DNA from: Polydrusus tereticollis
Lineage: Eukaryota; Arthropoda; Insecta; Coleoptera; Curculionidae
Length of the DNA stretch: 64,000 nucleotides
Assembly (NCBI GenBank): GCA_963920685.1
Contig: OY987336.1
Location: 25,060,876-25,124,875 of the forward strand
Reading direction: 5' to 3'
This document shows positions 31,011 to 40,303 of the stretch, piece by piece. Below the pieces are notes generated by a model. It was not told the DNA's origin. It saw only the letters and a list, made by a program, of their open reading frames with translations, and did no database searches. Each line of letters starts with the position of its first letter. Position 1 is the stretch's first letter. Both the position numbers and the translations under genes were made by a program.

Positions 31011-31554
31011 ATGAATAAGTTTGGACGTTCTTTACCTTCCCCCTACAGGGTTCCGAGAGTTTTACCAGCACCTACCATACTTTCCTTCACTAGGGATGGT
31101 GATTACAATTTTAGGGAACATAAGCTTTGTAGCGTTAGTCCCCCAACAGATGATACAGATGCTGTTAATAAAAAATTTTTAGATGATGCAATTTCTGTTC
31201 TTTACATGAAAATTATTGCTTCTTCAAACGAGTGTGTTAAGCTGGTTAACGATACTATAAATAACATCGAAGGTCACATCAAGGTTGTATCTGCAGAATT
31301 ACACGATTTAAATGATCGTTTGCTAAAGTCTTCTACCAGTATTTCAAGAATAACAAGAGATATTTCAACAATTAATGATCGTTGCAATTGATGTTAAATT
31401 GAAATTAGTTGACGATTATCAGCAAGAAGCCATGAAAATAGTGCAGCCAGAGTTCGATAAAATCGAAAATTCTTTTGCACCTTTAGCTGCAGACTTGAAG
31501 AAACTTGATGAAAAAGTAACTAAATTAGTAGATACAGTTGATAGGGGTATATAA
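31011..31554 (+). CDS. Fibre-like coiled-coil protein
   Basis: The first frame (31011-31391) encodes 126 residues: a proline-rich start, then DYNFREHKLCSVSPP and DDTDAVNKKFLDDAI, followed by a helical region with heptad-like spacing. The TDAVNK(K/x)F/Y motif is the shaft-anchoring motif seen in many phage and viral fibre proteins. A second frame from 31375 to 31554 adds 59 helical residues (KLVDDYQQEAMKIV, PLAADLKKLDEKVTKLVD) and overlaps the first stop, so the protein is probably one coiled coil broken by a frameshift. Role as a virion fibre is inferred. Confidence 0.5.
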
Positions 31555-31594
31555 ATTGTCTAACATGTTTCAAATATTTCACTTTATTAACAAA

Positions 31595-32535
31595 ATGTCC
31601 AAGGGCGTCATCACTAAGGCGCGAGAACAGGTTGTTAAAGAGTTACACGCCCCAGCTCGTTCGAAATTTAAACGTCGTAGATTTATCCAATATGGTTTAG
31701 ATGATACATTTGCATCCGATCTTGCGCAACTCGATCAATATGCGCGCGAAAATAGGGGGTATAAATACATACTTGTTGTTATCGATTCGTTTTCGAAATT
31801 TCTCTGGGCAAGACCCATAAAGACGAAAACTGCTCAAGTAACCAAAGCGATGGAAAATATTTTTAGACACTCCAAGCGAATTCCAAAAAAGTTGGTTACA
31901 GATAATGGAAAGGAATACTACAATACTAGTTTTCAAAATCTTATGAAGACGTATAAAATACATCATTATAGTACTTTCAGCATCTTGAAGGCTTCAATTG
32001 CAGAGCGAGTAATTCGTACGATTAAAGAAAAGCTTTTTAGACTGTTTACTTTAAATGGAAATCATCGATGGATTGATTTGTTGGAGGAAATCGTGAATAC
32101 ATACAATGTTACTAAAGATCACACGATTGGCATGAAGCCGTCGGATGTTAATAAGAGTAACGCGGATAAGTTATTAAACTCTGTATATACACATCTAAAG
32201 GTTGTGGGGAAACAGAAATTTGCGGTTGGGACCATTGTTCGTATAAGTAAGTCCAAACATGTCTTTGAAAAGGGTTATGTACCTAATTGGACAACCGAGC
32301 TTTTCAAAATTTCCAAGGTTAATATAACAAATCCCACAACCTACATATTGGAGGATATGCAGGGACGGCCAATCAGTGGTGGATTTTATAAAGCGGAATT
32401 GCAGAAAACTAAACAACCTGATGTATTTCTCATTGAAAGAATTATACGGAAAAAGGGAAGAAAATGTTTGTCAAGTGGCTTGGCTTTGATAATTCACACA
32501 ACAGCTGGGTGGACATGATAAAAGATGTTGTTTAG
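31595..32535 (+). pseudogene. Maverick integrase (retroviral-like DDE, chromodomain)
   Basis: The start is taken at the ATG at 31595 rather than the upstream alternative. The rve core has D42 (ASDLAQLD), D103 (VTDNGKEYYN) and E137 (SIAERVIRTIKEKL), a complete DDE triad. The following basic SH3-like segment begins FAVGTIVRISKSKHVF and ends GGFYKAEL. A chromodomain starts at FLIERIIRKKG, but a one-base change near 32465 shifts its second half into another frame ending at 32535. The core is intact; only the chromodomain is broken, which could alter targeting. It would join the element's ends to the target and produce the 6-bp TSD. Confidence 0.9.
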
Positions 32536-32617
32536 TTTGCTAGAATTGAGCGTTATGTAGACTCATTTGGATAAATACACCATATTTCGTAATAATCAAC
32601 TAGTATTATAGTATGAG

Positions 32618-33103
32618 ATGTACTGCAAACAGTGTCACTGTGAGGTGACTAAAAGTCATATTCGTACGAGGCATAAGGAAAACTGTGGGGAGATTGTAGG
32701 CTCTGGTATTAAACTTAATCAAACAGCTTTTAAGAACAGAGTGAATACCTAGCACATATCGACAAATAATAATTTGACTGATGTTAAGCTGTTCCTGAAA
32801 GACTTGAAACATAAGGTTCTAACGGTGTTGGCGGAGCAGTTGAGTCTTCATCGAGCTATATCAATGAATATGGAACTTTATGGTGTATATCTACAACCAT
32901 CAACGCAGGAACAAGAAATTAAATCATTTAATTCTAGATACAGCGTGATTCATCCAAGTACTAAGTTAGAACATGTGTTTGAACTATATAAAAATAACCT
33001 ACTTAAAAAAGCTTTAGAATTTACCGAGATGGGTAGCGGGTGGGCCCTGTCGCAACTTTTATTCCTAGAACTTAGTATTAATAAATATTCAGGAGTGGGG
33101 TAG
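32618..33103 (+). pseudogene. Second PolB amino-terminal-module gene, lacking polymerase
   Basis: A separate plus-strand gene with a zinc knuckle (MYCKQCHCEVTKSHIRTRH), then after an in-frame TAG at 32750-32752 the same module as at 26757-27147: LHRAISMNMELYGVYL, IKSFNSRYSVIHPSTK and GWALSQLLFLELSINKY. It stops right where the polymerase would begin. It is diverged from the first copy, so this is not a recent local duplication. It may be a stand-alone replication accessory protein or the stump of a deleted polymerase gene. Confidence 0.6.
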
Positions 33104-33153
33104 TCAGAGTGTAGTCGATAATTTGCTTGGGCGGTTTCAGTACTTATTTAGTC

Positions 33154-33832
33154 ATGGGTGAATACGTTGTTGAAGAAGATTCAAGAAGTTTGTCTCCTTG
33201 GAGATATCTTGATAGTATGATATTAAGAAGTAGAAAAGACATTAAGAATGAGAAAACGCTGTTGAACGAGGTGCATTATTCCGCTGGAAATTATAAGATA
33301 ATCGTGGGCCTTAGTGTAGCTAGAGGAATGGTGCCGAATGTGAAGTTAATAAATACTGTTTTAAATTTACCTGAGGAAAAAGTTGCCGCATCACTAGCCA
33401 ATTTCGAGTGGCATGAGTTTCTCGAAATCGCGTCCAAAATGGTTGAAGATGATACAGTATTAAGAATTGATTCTGAAACTGAAAATTTTACAGTGTCGTC
33501 CGTTACGTTGTTGAGTGAAAAAATAATAAATCTTGTGTGTAATAATACAACGTTATGTTTCTGTTCTCATGACATAACCTCATTTGTTAGTATAAGTCAC
33601 ATTATTAATTATAGATTAAACCTGATAAAAAATTTAGATTTTGTCATTTTATGATAACTTTTTAAATTATATTAACATTAATGAAGACATCCAAGGAAAC
33701 TTTTTTGAGATTATTAAAAATATTTGTAGTTTAAACATGTCTGAACAAGCTATTTACATGTTGGAACTAATACACTTTAATCCCAAGAAGGTACTAGATG
33801 ACTTTGATAGAATACAAATGTGTAATATTTGA
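33154..33832 (+). CDS. Maverick-associated hypothetical protein (frameshifted)
   Basis: From the ATG at 33154 (MGEYVVEEDSRSLSPW) about 167 residues, with the segment SRSLSPWRYLDSMILRSRKD and several beta-like stretches. A second frame (33641-33832) continues a helical tail (FEIIKNICSLNMSEQAIYMLELIHF) after a frame change near 33650. No known domain. Position between the polymerase-module gene and the BIR gene gives no firm clue. Confidence 0.45.
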
Positions 33833-33915
33833 TGATAATAAATGTATATTAACCCGTTTTATTGGTTTTATTTCATAGTATTCTTACAACACTTTAGATA
33901 GCAACATCTCCTAAA

Positions 33916-34329
33916 ATGTGTGGAGATGATGGTTATAGTTTGCTTCGTAATTTTGAAGATAGGCTAATTACGTTCGCTAATTGGCCTAGCAAGCTCAATC
34001 CTGAAGAGTTGGCAAGTGCAGGGTTTTATTACACTGAGAGATTGGATATTGTCAGGTGTTCATTTTGTCATTGTGAGTTTGATAGTTGGTATGTGGGAGA
34101 TGATCCTTTGAAAGATCATTATAAGAATGTCAAGCATTGTGAGCTAGCTAAAGTCTTATGGAGATGCCGCCAATTGAGAAAAAATAAACCGATAAAGTGT
34201 ACAAAAGAGAAGAAAAACAAGAGTTTCTCATATACCGACGCCATTTGTATGCTAGTAAAATTTATAATTTTTATGAGCGTCTGGTACCAATCTCGTGAAG
34301 TAATAAAGGTTTTAGGGAATGGAATTTAG
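33916..34329 (+). CDS. BIR-domain (IAP-type) protein
   Basis: 137 residues. Residues 16-79 form one baculovirus-IAP-repeat domain: RLITFANWPS, then LASAGFYYTERLDIVRC, and the zinc ligands C48, C51, H68 and C75 spaced C-x2-C-x16-H-x6-C, exactly the BIR pattern. A WYVGDDPLKDH segment matches the family. After a basic linker (residues 85-105) comes a hydrophobic segment (AICMLVKFIIFMSVWY), a likely membrane anchor. There is no RING finger, so it is not a classical two-domain IAP. Known BIR proteins block caspases; a role in keeping the infected or host cell alive is inferred. The frame is intact. Confidence 0.85.
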   Translation: MCGDDGYSLLRNFEDRLITFANWPSKLNPEELASAGFYYTERLDIVRCSFCHCEFDSWYVGDDPLKDHYKNVKHCELAKVLWRCRQLRKNKPIKCTKEKKNKSFSYTDAICMLVKFIIFMSVWYQSREVIKVLGNGI

Positions 34330-34347
34330 ATCATTCTGCCTACAGTC

Positions 34348-34773
34348 ATGGCGGCGTTAAGTTCATCCTATATTCTCTTGACTGCCTTAGTACAAAATGT
34401 GTTTTACGTTTACGCTCCGTATAATGTATTGAATGCATCGGTAATGTTGGGAACCCCACCCTTTTCTACAAACAACATATGGCTTTCAATGACATATGAA
34501 CAAATTGATAATAGACATACGGCTGTTTTTAAATCAAATGCTTCAACAGTTGGTGATTTACGATATTAGGTTAGGTTTCAGTTTAGAAACCTGACTTTTG
34601 GCGAAACCGAGTGGAGGACGCTAATAAACCAAAATGCTTCTCACAATTCTCCAATAGTGGATGGATATGCTGGAACACATGGTGTGCTTAGTTTAATTGT
34701 ATTTATATGTGTATCTTGTACCATTTTACTAATTAATCTATTGCATACCTTTATTAAGTTAAGGTATAGATAA
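34348..34773 (+). pseudogene. Small membrane protein with signal-like start and carboxy-terminal anchor
   Basis: Starts at the ATG at 34348 with a hydrophobic stretch (SSSYILLTALVQNVFYVYA), then an ectodomain-like region with Asn-x-Ser/Thr sites. An in-frame TAG lies at 34567-34569, and the same frame continues to 34773 with a strong transmembrane segment (GVLSLIVFICVSCTILLIN) and a short basic tail. One nonsense codon separates the two parts. A virion-envelope or membrane role is possible; no homologue is recognised. Confidence 0.5.
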
Positions 34774-34869
34774 ATAAATAATTTTCTATAATTTTGATGT
34801 CTTTTCTTTTATTTAATATATAACCCATATCCGCGAAACAATTTTTTTCTCGCGCATGCAGACTGTTAA

Positions 34870-35396
34870 CTTTGGTTCTATTTACTCAATCAACCCCGTT
34901 CCTTTTCTAAACTTATGACGTCACCCTAAATACGTAGCATGTATTCGCAATCTTTCATCCCCCTGCCGTTAGGGCATTAGCTATACTAACTTTGGCCCTA
35001 TTGGCCCGATCAACCCCGTTCTTTTTGTAAACAACTTATGACGTCACCCTAAGCACGCGACATGTATTTGCAATCTTTCACCCCCTGCCGTTAGGGCATT
35101 AGCTATACTAACTTTGGCCCGATCAACCCCGTTCTTTTTATAAACGACTCATGACGTCACCCTAAACACGTGACATACATCAGCTGTCGATTTTGACATT
35201 TGACAGGTGACAGTTCTTAATTGACAGGTGACAGGTGTCATTTTCGAGTCATGCGCAAGAACCCATTTCATAGACCCCAGCTACGTATGCGCAATATCCT
35301 AGGGCAATTGGTTCCGGAGATATGACTCGTAGAAAATTGCTCCGAAAATTAACATTGGAGCTCCCTATGTTGGTGAACTCTCCAATTCTCCCTACT
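34870..35396. repeat. Maverick right terminal inverted repeat
   Basis: Inverted copy of the left end: about 2.5 subterminal tandem units (CCGTTAGGGCATTAGCTATA and CATGTATTTGCAATCTTTC in each), then the outer unique part ending TCTCCCTACT, followed by the TSD TACTAG. Confidence 0.88.
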
Positions 35397-35713
35397 TACT
35401 AGCACTCGAGCAATACGGTCAAATGTATCCTGAACGTGAGCAACCAGTCAGAAGGTATTTTCTAAGGCTGTATAGAAAATTTAGAAGTAACGAAAGAGTT
35501 TTTATAAAGATAAGGACTAAAACACAGTTTATAATAAGTGAACAAGTAAAAGTAAATGTATTGGCATATCTTGAAGCGCACAAAAATAATTTAACTAGAT
35601 ATTTGGTAAGAGACAGTGGTTTCAGTTTATTTACAATTTGGAGGATTTTAAAAAAATATAAGTTTGTACCTTTGAGGAATTTTTATAAATACCCAAGAGA
35701 TAGAACAGGTTGA
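35397..35713 (+). pseudogene. Mariner-type transposase HTH, 3' half
   Basis: Continues the frame of 24428-24500. Reads EQYGQMYPEREQPVRRYF, later VKVNVLAYLEAHK and TRYLVRDSGFSLFTIWRILKKYKF, which is the second helix-turn-helix of the DUF4817-type protein. It ends at 35713, where a LINE fragment begins, so the catalytic domain is missing. Confidence 0.8.
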
Positions 35714-36310
35714 ACAGTGCAAGTACTTGGGAGTTGTGGTAGATGAACATTTAATATTTTCTGTACATGCAGAATACGTAACCAATAAAATTGCAAAGAA
35801 AGTAAATATACTACGACGAATGGAGTAGATATCTTAGTGACTGGTCAAGGGGAACAATTTACAATTCGATTATTTTACCACATTTTAACTACTGTTCATC
35901 TATACTATTTTTGTTGAACATGACAGAGAAAAGTATACTTCAAAAAAAACAGAATCAAGCCATGCGTACTATCATAGGGTGTAGTCGCTATACAAGGATT
36001 GAAACTATGTTACAAGCAACAGGATTCCTGAGTGTTAAACAAATATTATTTCTCAATACAATGAGTATCATATATAAAATAAAACACAGTTTACTTCCTG
36101 AACATCTATTGAGAAACACCAGATACATAACAGATGTACCTACATAGCTATCCAACCCGAGACAGAGAAGACTTCTATATTTCAACGGTTACCACTAACT
36201 ACAGTCATCTTTTCCACAGCGGACTTATTCAATACAATAACCTACCCCAAAGTGTAAAGAACTCAAATTTAGTTAAAATATTTAAGAGAAAATGTATCAT
36301 ATTCTATTAA
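35700..36310 (+). pseudogene. LINE reverse transcriptase carboxy-terminal relic
   Basis: VEQCKYLGVVVDEHLIF, then KVNILRRM, LPHFNYCSSILF, ILQKKQNQAMRTIIGCSRY and LSVKQILFLNTM: the typical end of a CR1/jockey-like reverse transcriptase. Stops at about 35827 and 36145 and further frame changes make it a relic. The 5' boundary at about 35705 replaces the end of the mariner gene. Confidence 0.75.
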
Positions 36311-36419
36311 GATAATATAGGCTTATAGTTACAATATGCTATTCTCAGAACTACTTAATTGACAATTTAAGTTTGCTTAAAATTATTATTGCATTATATT
36401 GTTCACAATTGTTTGTAAA

Positions 36420-37262
36420 CTGTTAGCGTAAGCTATTTGTGATGTATGGCAACAAGGCCAAGAGCACTGCGCAGGTCCAGGGAACCCAACAGTGGGGAAA
36501 CCATCCGGGCAACAATGATCGTCCCTCCCTACATCCCGACCCTTTGCCTGAGGCAGTTCGAATATTGTGATATTATCATGTAGTTAAGTGAAGAAATAAA
36601 ACAAGTAATCAAAACGTGTCTAGCTTCTTCCTGAACTAAAGTAAATGAACCTCAAGACAAAATAACTGTCGACGACGGATTGGCAGGATTAAGCAAGATT
36701 CGTGGTTTGGAAAAAAAAAAAAAAAATGGCGACCACGAGATTTCAAGAGTTTGACGGCAAGATTGATGATTGCGTCATATACCAAGATAGGCTTGAACAA
36801 TACTTTACAGCCAACGCAATAAGTGCGGAGAACATCAAAATTGCAACCCTCTTAAGCGTGGTAGGCGTAGAAACATACAAACTCCTCAGAAATTTGTGTC
36901 ATCCAGACCTCCCGAAGGCGAAAACGTATGCAGAGCTCACGGCCATGTTGGTTAAGCAACACGGTCCACAAATCAACATTTGGCGCGAAAGGCGAAAATT
37001 TTACGACACAAAACAAGAGGTAGGCGAGACTATATCAGAGCATTATGCAAAAATAAGGAGCAGGTCAATCAATTGCGATTTGCGAGACAGCCTAAAAAGA
37101 ATTTTAAAGGATAAATTTATCTGTGGCTTGACGAAAGGATCAGTTCTAGATCGCATTTGTGAGGAAGACCCCGAAAAATCTCTTGATGAACTCATTTCAC
37201 TAGCAGTAAACGGGAAAATCAAGAAAATGAAGAAGGAAACACGTGCCAAATCAATTCGGTAA
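36420..37262 (+). pseudogene. gypsy-like gag and putative leader/LTR
   Basis: Bases 36420-36725 look like an LTR and leader (starting TGTTAGCG, with an AATAAA near 36595), though I could not find its second copy. The gag frame starts at the ATG at 36726 (MATTRFQEFDGKIDD). It contains the retrotransposon-gag pattern: LLSVVGVETYKLLRNL, YAELTAMLVKQHGP, ERRKFYDTKQEVGETISEH and DKFICGL. It ends at 37262 without zinc knuckle or pol, so only the 5' part of the element survives. Confidence 0.72.
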
Positions 37263-37399
37263 ACTTCAACATCAGGAAAAAGGAGTACGGGAAATGGCAA
37301 CACCGCTTTTCGTCCAATGGGTCCGGCCATAGCCCCCTACATTTCCAGCCCGTGAAGTAAGAAAGGCAACGTCGCAAATCCTGTCAAAGGTAGACCGAT

Positions 37400-37645
37400 T
37401 TCTAGTAAGTAACTTCAAGTAAGTTTCAAAGGCACATTGACTGCATTTAAACATATTGACTTCCCCTGGATCCTTATGCCGGCGAAGATGTTTGTTTAAA
37501 TCATTTTTAATCTTAGTTTGACAGGCACATTGACTGCATTTAAACATATTGACTTCTCCTGGATCCTTATGCCGGCGAAGATGTTTGTTTAAATCACTTT
37601 TATACTTAGTTTGATAGGTACAGGGTCTTCCAACGAGGACTGAAC
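37400..37645 (-). pseudogene. C2H2 zinc-finger array fragment
   Basis: Two and a half fingers of the same type as the 38541-39735 array (YQTKYKSDLNKHLRRHKDP, then MFKCSQCACQTK). They are flanked by unrelated sequence on both sides and joined at about 37400 to the gypsy remnant. Probably a piece of a further, deleted paralogue. Confidence 0.75.
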
Positions 37646-38540
37646 AGGGGCTCATTTTTGAGCTTCCTTGTATTTAAAGAAAAATCCAAAATAGCCAATC
37701 GATGTACTTTTTAATGCAGAATTCAAAAATGAAACCAAAAATTTATTTGAACCAGAAACAAAAGAGTTACGCTATGGATAAGGTGTTTTTTAAATGGAAC
37801 ATAGCTTTTTTGCAGTTTTTCCCAGATTGCTTGCCATTGGCGTTTCATTGACTCTCTGAGCGTTTCGTAAATTGTAATTGTGCTCCACGGAGCAAAATAA
37901 ATTCATGGCACACGTAAAGACCACTGCCGGAACGCGCGTCATCAATGCGTTTGTCTAAAATTGCATGTCTAACCACGGGCCAAAATACCGGCCGCCAGGC
38001 TCGCCTGGTTCTTTGGGCGCAATATGCTTACGGCCCACATGCGCCCAAAACCTGTATTAATTTAGTTCTTAGTTTCTAGTATTGTACTAGAATTAGGACT
38101 GGATTAAGATTAGTTAAGCTTGGATTTATAAAGAGAAATAGGAGAATAAAGAGATTTTAAAATGAAATGAAATAATTGAAAACATATTCGCTTTAATTGT
38201 AAAAGAATGACTTTTTTTTTCAACTTTAATGTTCGAATTGTCCCATTATATGAAATGGTATAAAAGTATAATTTATCAATTAAGTCTATTATATGAAGTG
38301 CAAATTGATTCTTCGCATTTCTTTAACACAACACACTTTATTCAGGTTAGTTACCTTCTATAGTTTTACATGCATATAGTGTGTCTAAAACACTTTAACA
38401 ATCTAACAACAAAAAAGTTCAATAAACGTCTCTACTTATTACTTATTCACAACATATTAACGTCCTGGATAAGTACGCTGGAGAAGGTGCAACTTTAAAT
38501 TACTTTTCCGAATGCTTTGACAAATCTGAAGTGAATACAT
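37646..38540. other. No gene seen; 3' flank of the ZNF gene
   Basis: AT-rich. A GC-rich palindromic patch lies at about 37975-38050 (CCGGCCGCCAGGCTCGCCTGG and GGGCGCAATATG...CATGCGCCC). AATAAA-type signals on the minus strand occur near 38400-38425. Confidence 0.4.
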
Positions 38541-39735
38541 TCAAACTTTCAACGAATTAACTTCCCCTGGATCCTTATGCTGAAGAAGATGTTTGTTCAA
38601 ATAATATTTATATTTAGTTTGAAAGGCACATTGAGTGCAGTTAAACATATTGACTTCCCCTGAATCGTTATGCCTAAGAAGGTGTTTGCTCAAATAATAT
38701 TTATATTTAGTTTGAAAGGCGCACTGATCGCATTTAAACATATTGATTCTCCCTGGATTCTTATGCCGAAGAAGGTGACTCTTTAACTGACCTTTTAACT
38801 TAGCTTGATAGGCACATTGACTGCATTTAAACATATGGACTTCCCCTGGATCCTTATGCCGGAGAAGGTGTTGCTGCAAAGCGTTTTTATACTTTGACTG
38901 ATAGTCACACTGATCGCATTTATACATATTGACTTCCCCTGGATTCTTATGCCGAAAAAAATGACTGTTCAACTGACTTTTTAACTTACTTTGATAGGCA
39001 CATTGACTGCACTTAAACATATGGACTTCCCCTGGATCCTTATGCCGAAGAAGGTGAATGTTCAAATAAGACTTGTACTTAGTTTGAAAGGCGCATTGAT
39101 TGCATTTAAACATATTGACTTCCTCTGGATCCCTATGCCGGAGAAGATGTTTATTTAAATCACTTTTAAACTTACTTTGATGGGCACATTGAGTACATTT
39201 AAACATGCTGACTTCCCCTGGATCCTTGTGCCGGCGAAGATGTTTGTTTAAATCACATTTAAACTTAGTTTGAAAGGCACATTGAGTGCATTTAAATATA
39301 TTGACTTCCCCTGGATCCTTATGCCGAAGAAGGTGGCGATTTAAACTACCTTTCAACTTAGTTTGATAGGCACATTGACTGCATTTAAACATATTGACTT
39401 CCCCTGGGTCCTTATGCCGGAGAAAATGCCTATTTAAATACTTTTTCAACTTAGTTTGAAAGTCACATTGACCACATTTGAACAAACTAACTTTCCCTGG
39501 GTTCTTATGCTGGAAAAGGTGTTCACGTAAATAAGATGCACACTTAGTTTGAAAGGTACATTGAGTGCATTTAAACATATTGACTTCCCCTGGATCCTTA
39601 CGGAGACGGTGCTTGTCTAATTTTTTTGGCGGAAATAACAGTGAGTCATTCTCAATGTTTACATTAAGTTTGTGACCAATTCGATGATGACACTGCTGAT
39701 GAATCTGGAGTCTGCAATTTTGATGTTCGACAATG
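38541..39735 (-). CDS. ZNF gene copy 2, exon C (C2H2 zinc-finger array)
   Basis: 1195 bases after an acceptor ending TTTATTACAG, giving 397 residues after the split codon. A short degenerate finger region (HQNCRLQIHQQCHHRIGH) leads into about 11-12 tandem C2H2 fingers, each 29 residues with linker KDPGEVNMFKC, for example CSQCAYQTKLKGSLNRHLLRH. The last partial unit ends GEVNSLKV before the stop. Such arrays bind DNA, or RNA in a few cases. Exon C enters in phase 2, matching exon B at 44196-44342. It is the only long host-type reading frame in the window with no stops. Confidence 0.8.
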
Positions 39736-40236
39736 CTGTAATAAAGAAAAACATTGCATTATTCGTACGAGTTAACTATTTAGTAATATTACCATATACT
39801 CTTTCCTGCATGTTAACTTATGATTTATACATTATTGCGGTTACACCAAACTTACATTTACTTTTATTAAAACTAATATCATAAGCACGTGCTGTTTTCA
39901 AAACTCTTTAGTCTTTTATTATGTTCTACCTTAGTGTTGCCATAAAATCGTCTATATAGAGTTATATCCCTTCTGGCAAATTTTTTTTCCAAACGGAAAG
40001 TCTTTGAGAACAAAACCTTCTAAACGGAGAAGAGAAGTGCACAACTCGCACTTTCTACATCTAAAGCTATTTGCCAGAAGTCACTAGGAGCATATAGACT
40101 ACTAAAATATTGTACTCCACTTAAATGTTCCTTTTTAATAGTCAAATTTAAGTGTGTGGGGTCTAAACATATCATAAACTGTTTTCAGTTTTTTTAACAA
40201 TTACCGATCTTTATTATTGCTGTTTATTACTATTTT
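39736..40236. other. Intron between exons B and C of ZNF gene copy 2; no gene seen
   Basis: AT-rich intronic sequence to the left of the inserted transposon at 40304. Confidence 0.4.
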
Positions 40237-40303
40237 ATACCGTTCTTTTTCAATTTCAATTTCAATTTCAAAAATACTTTATTGTCAAGAAAAACAAAGT
40301 TAT
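40237..40303 (-). mobile_element. LINE 3' tail fragment with (TTTCAA)n
   Basis: Four TTTCAA-type units followed by AATACTTTATTGTCAAG, like the 3' ends of minus-strand LINEs. It directly abuts the inverted end of the next element. Sequence right of 43354 may be its continuation. Confidence 0.5.

Larger units (their letters stand above)
24501..35396. mobile_element. Maverick/Polinton (adintovirus-like) element with 6-bp TSD
   Basis: The ends are long inverted repeats starting AGTAGGGAGAATTGGAG and ending with its complement. This fits the AG...CT termini of Mavericks. TACTAG flanks both sides (24495-24500, 35397-35402), the 6-bp TSD made by Maverick integrases. The cargo is typical of the group: PolB-type amino-terminal module, capsid-like gene, adenovirus-type protease, packaging ATPase and retroviral-like integrase, plus PLA2, fibre-like, BIR and membrane genes. 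Seen length is 10.9 kb including a 200-N gap. Such elements are commonly 15-20 kb, so several kilobases are probably missing from the assembly. At least seven frame lesions show that this copy is decaying. Confidence 0.93.

Noticed and set aside
37975..38050. GC-rich palindromic patch as a possible terminator or MITE
   Set aside because: Palindromes are short and no TSD or second copy is seen, so no element can be defined.
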